Part shown: positions 62,501-64,000 of the stretch, one piece after another
Position numbering within the stretch: position 1 is the stretch's first letter
How the letters are laid out: each line of letters opens with the position of its first letter
NCBI RefSeq assembly: GCF_049747295.1
Contig: NZ_JBMHJM010000003.1
Location: forward strand, 124,001-188,000
From: Afipia sp049747295
GTDB lineage: Bacteria > Pseudomonadota > Alphaproteobacteria > Rhizobiales > Xanthobacteraceae
Reading direction: 5' to 3'
DNA: 64,000 nt
Program-made: the position numbers and the translations under genes
The notes under the pieces: model-generated
The model's input: the letters and a program-made list of their open reading frames with translations, nothing else
Told to the model about the DNA's origin: nothing
Database searches by the model: none

Positions 62501-63274
62501 ACCGGCGAATATGACGACGGCCGCCTGGGCGAGATCTTCATCGACATGCACAAGGAAGGCGCCGCGCTCCGCTCCTTCATCAACAACTTCGCCATCGCCG
62601 TGTCGCTCGGTCTGCAATACGGCGTGCCGCTTGAGGAATATGTCGACGCCTTCACCTTCACCCGCTTTGAGCCAGCGGGTCCGGTGCAGGGCAACGACTC
62701 CATCAAGTACGCGACCTCGATCCTCGACTACGTGTTCCGTGAACTCGCGGTCAGCTACATGTCGCGTTACGACCTCGCCCACGTCGATCCGACCGAGTCG
62801 AACTTCGATGCGCTCGGCAAGGGTGTCGAGGAAGGCAAGTCGCCGGAAGACGGTCAGCACACCGCGACCAAGTATCTCTCGAAGGGTCTCACCCGCTCTC
62901 GCAGCGACAATCTCGTCGTGATGCGCGGCGGTGCCGCGACCTCCGTGGCTTCGACCGCGAGCGATGCACCGGCCGGCGGCGCACGCGTCACGGCACTGGC
63001 ATCGAGCGGTTCAGCGGCCGAAGGCGCCACCGCGCTGAAAACGGCAGAACCGGAGCGTGATCTTTCGCCGACCGAAAAGCTCGAGGCGCAAGCGTGGGGC
63101 AAGGCAGGTTCAGCGGCAGCCGCTGCAGCACCGTCAAAAGCCGAACGCCGCGCCGAAGCCAAGGCCAAGGGTTACGAAGGCGACATGTGCGGCGAGTGTT
63201 CGAACTTCACGCTGGTGCGCAACGGCACCTGCATGAAGTGCGACACGTGCGGAAGCACGACGGGCTGCAGCTAA
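59516..63274 (+). CDS. nrdJ: Adenosylcobalamin-dependent (class II) ribonucleotide reductase
   Basis: Reduces ribonucleotides to deoxyribonucleotides for DNA synthesis with a B12 radical, with or without oxygen. The 1252 residues fit the large alphaproteobacterial form: an N-terminal ~150-residue region, the catalytic barrel with NPCSE near residue 473, APTGTIGLVMDCDTTGIEPDF (cited in part: APTGTIGLVMDCDT), a Glu/Lys/Val-rich linker near 940-965, and a C-terminal zinc-ribbon-like tail with six cysteines (MCGECSNF ... MKCDTCGSTTGCS). No intein is apparent. Only a weak Shine-Dalgarno precedes the ATG, and a long structured leader lies upstream. Confidence 0.96.
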   Translation: MRIERRYTKDGQSPYAEIEFRLTTSEIRNPDGSVVFRLENVEVPEFWSQVASDVLAQKYFRKAGVAARLKKVEEETVPSWLWRSVPDTEALDALPEAERFGSELSSKQVFDRLAGCWTYWGWKGGYFTSEDNARAFYDELRFMLAKQMVAPNSPQWFNTGLHWAYGVDGPGQGHFYVDWKTGKLTKSKSAYEHPQPHACFIQGIEDDLVNEGGIMDLWVREARLFKYGSGTGSNFSRLRGEGEKLSGGGRSSGLMSFLKIGDRAAGAIKSGGTTRRAAKMVVVDADHPDIETYIDWKVREEQKVAALVTGSKVNQKHLKAILKACVNCEGPGEDCFDPEKNPALRREIKLARRALVTDNMIKRVIQFAKQGYTDIAFDTYDTDWDSEAYLTVSGQNSNNSVSLKDDFLRAVETDGDWNLIGRVNKKITKTLKARDLWEKIGYAAWASADPGLHFNTTMNDWHTCKASGDIRASNPCSEYMFLDDTACNLASANLLTFYDTQTRRFDVEAYEHLCRLWTVVLEISVMMAQFPSKAIAELSYEFRTLGLGYANIGGLLMTMGLSYDSKEGRALCGALTAVMTGVAYATSAEMASELGTFPSYKKNAAHMLRVIRNHRRAAHANASGYEALAVNPVPLDHASCPQADIVTHAKAAWDKALELGEQHGYRNAQTTVVAPTGTIGLVMDCDTTGIEPDFALVKFKKLAGGGYWKIINRAVPEALRALGYPESEIAEIEAYAVGHGSLSNAPGINNSTLRAKGFTDEALAKIEKALPTAFDIKFAFNKWTLGEDFIRDALGIAPDVSNAPGFDLLATLGFSKRDIEAANVHICGAMTVEGAPHLKAEHYPVFDCANPCGKIGKRYLSVESHIRMMAASQPFISGAISKTINMPNDATVEDCKSAYLLSWKLALKANALYRDGSKLSQPLNAQLISDDDEEDDAVEALYDKPMAARTTQIAEKIVEKIVERVTVIREREKMPDRRKGYTQKAVVGGHKVYLRTGEYDDGRLGEIFIDMHKEGAALRSFINNFAIAVSLGLQYGVPLEEYVDAFTFTRFEPAGPVQGNDSIKYATSILDYVFRELAVSYMSRYDLAHVDPTESNFDALGKGVEEGKSPEDGQHTATKYLSKGLTRSRSDNLVVMRGGAATSVASTASDAPAGGARVTALASSGSAAEGATALKTAEPERDLSPTEKLEAQAWGKAGSAAAAAAPSKAERRAEAKAKGYEGDMCGECSNFTLVRNGTCMKCDTCGSTTGCS

Positions 63275-63694
63275 CAGTTCGGAGCTGTTGTTGTAGATGT
63301 GAGCGGCACGTTGGTTTGCCTCACGGTATCTTACAGCCGCAGCCTTGGCACGTTAGATATGCCGCAGTTAGTAAATTGCGCCTAGCGCCGAAAAACCCGC
63401 CTGAAACGGCGGGTTTTTTCAGCTTCATTCGTCTGCATGGGATGTTGCGGCTACCGGAACGCCAAACAGCAGTTACACCGCGCCAGCACTGACGACGAAC
63501 GTCGGCTGAAACCGCCTGGACCAAATTTAGGCGAAGGACTTCATCAAAAAACCATCGCCAAGCCGATGACTTGAAGAGCATCCAATTCGATTAAAATCAT
63601 ACGTCATCGGCGATACCGCGACTTGTCGAGGTCGGGAGCTTGACATGCAAGGGAACATACGCGGAACATTTCTTTAACGAAGGAGGCGATCGCG
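63275..63694. other. Intergenic region after nrdJ
   Basis: 420 nt without a credible gene. It holds the nrdJ terminator and, at its right end, a TTGACA (63640-63645) that might be a -35 box, two close copies of GGAACA (63652, 63663) and an excellent Shine-Dalgarno sequence for the next gene. Its base composition is less GC-rich than the rest of the window. Confidence 0.5.
63392..63419 (+). terminator. Intrinsic terminator of nrdJ
   Basis: AAAACCCGCC (63392-63401), loop TGAAAC, GGCGGGTTTT (63408-63417), then TT. It lies 118 nt after the nrdJ stop. Confidence 0.92.
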
Positions 63695-64000
63695 ATGCGA
63701 GTTGATGATCTTGAAGACCGATTTGAGAGGGCACAGGACCAGTTTTGGGAAAGGCATGGGTTTTACGACCTCACCGATAGCGAGAGAAAATGGTTGGAGT
63801 GCCTGGAAAGGCTCAAAAACACGGTCGACATCGTACCCGCAGCATTGCGTGATCACGCCGCAGAATTAATTGCGGTAGACGCAACGAAAGCCCGCCAGGT
63901 TGTTGAGAATATGATCGAGCAAATCGGGCCTGACTACTTTCCGGCGAATGCGGCCAGTTTCGTCATGGCGATGGCTCAAAGCCTAGAAGCGCAAGCCTCC
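63695..64000 (+). CDS. Unknown acidic protein, cut by the right edge
   Basis: ATG 63695, with AGGAGG at 63681-63686 (8 nt spacing), opens a frame of at least 102 codons that is still open at the end of the window. It begins MRVDDLEDRFERAQDQFWER and is rich in Glu, Asp, Ala and Arg, with helical character and no membrane segment. I recognise no domain. Codon use is less GC-biased than in its neighbours, so it may be an accessory gene gained by transfer. Confidence 0.6.
   Translation, partial: MRVDDLEDRFERAQDQFWERHGFYDLTDSERKWLECLERLKNTVDIVPAALRDHAAELIAVDATKARQVVENMIEQIGPDYFPANAASFVMAMAQSLEAQAS

Noticed and set aside
63652..63684. EcfG-type promoter before the right-edge gene
   Set aside because: Two GGAAC sequences are present but no GTT occurs at 16-17 nt from either.

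Overview
The window looks like chromosomal core DNA from an alphaproteobacterium of the order Hyphomicrobiales (Rhizobiales), most likely the Nitrobacteraceae/Bradyrhizobiaceae group (Bradyrhizobium, Rhodopseudomonas, Afipia, Nitrobacter type). The evidence is the high GC content, a complete SUF gene set, a ~1250-residue B12-dependent ribonucleotide reductase, an RNase E with a long insertion in its S1 domain, two BA14K-type secreted proteins, NDUFA12/DUF2155 genes, and the order aroQ-accB-accC...aat-DUF2155-NDUFA12. The genus is inference. I see no rRNA, tRNA, CRISPR array, prophage or insertion sequence.

Layout. 1-2.7 kb (minus): an AlaC-like aminotransferase followed by homoserine dehydrogenase (cut by the left edge), and a small lipoprotein. 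2.9-5.4 kb (plus): PHA synthase and a MAPEG membrane protein. 5.4-8.4 kb (minus): argC with a leader region, a Tat-exported metallo-beta-lactamase-fold protein, a DedA protein. 8.6-16.2 kb: parE, a small membrane protein and an SDR (plus); a secreted caspase-like protease (minus); a DEAD-box helicase and a diguanylate cyclase (plus). 16.2-23.7 kb (minus): an eight-gene iron-sulfur operon, iscS-like-sufB-sufC-sufD-sufS-sufT-sufA-tfoX-like. 23.9-31.6 kb: alpha/beta hydrolase, GST, anmK, tyrS and a large AsmA/DUF3971 envelope protein. 31.9-39.5 kb: Bcp peroxiredoxin, M23 peptidase, prfB with a programmed frameshift, PBP1A and an amidase, which form an envelope/cell-wall cluster. 40-49.6 kb: rne, aminotransferase, M48 protease, DsbA-type protein, aroQ, accB, accC. 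49.7-52.8 kb: a three-gene two-component module. 52.8-63.3 kb: aat, DUF2155, NDUFA12, MscS, two BA14K-like proteins, an EamA transporter and nrdJ. A partial unknown gene closes the window.

The observation I rate highest is not a protein gene. Upstream of argC, on the minus strand, are a promoter (TTGACG, 17 nt, TATATC), a leader peptide whose ATG begins 7 nt after the -10 box (so probably leaderless), a run of four consecutive Arg codons in that peptide, and two mutually exclusive RNA pairings. The later pairing is a terminator hairpin followed by a U-rich tract. This is the architecture of ribosome-mediated transcription attenuation, here apparently sensing arginine.

Other signals: three general-stress (EcfG-type) promoter matches, GGAAC-N17-GTT, upstream of the CHASE3 kinase/response regulator/REC-HRxxN kinase operon and of both BA14K-like genes; a ~350-nt structured leader before nrdJ that does not look like a cobalamin riboswitch; a histidine-rich insertion in RNase E; a TfoX-domain gene with a histone-H1-like tail translationally coupled to sufA; and a 67-bp imperfect palindrome between anmK and a GST gene. 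Pairings and consensus matches were read by eye; none was computed or searched.
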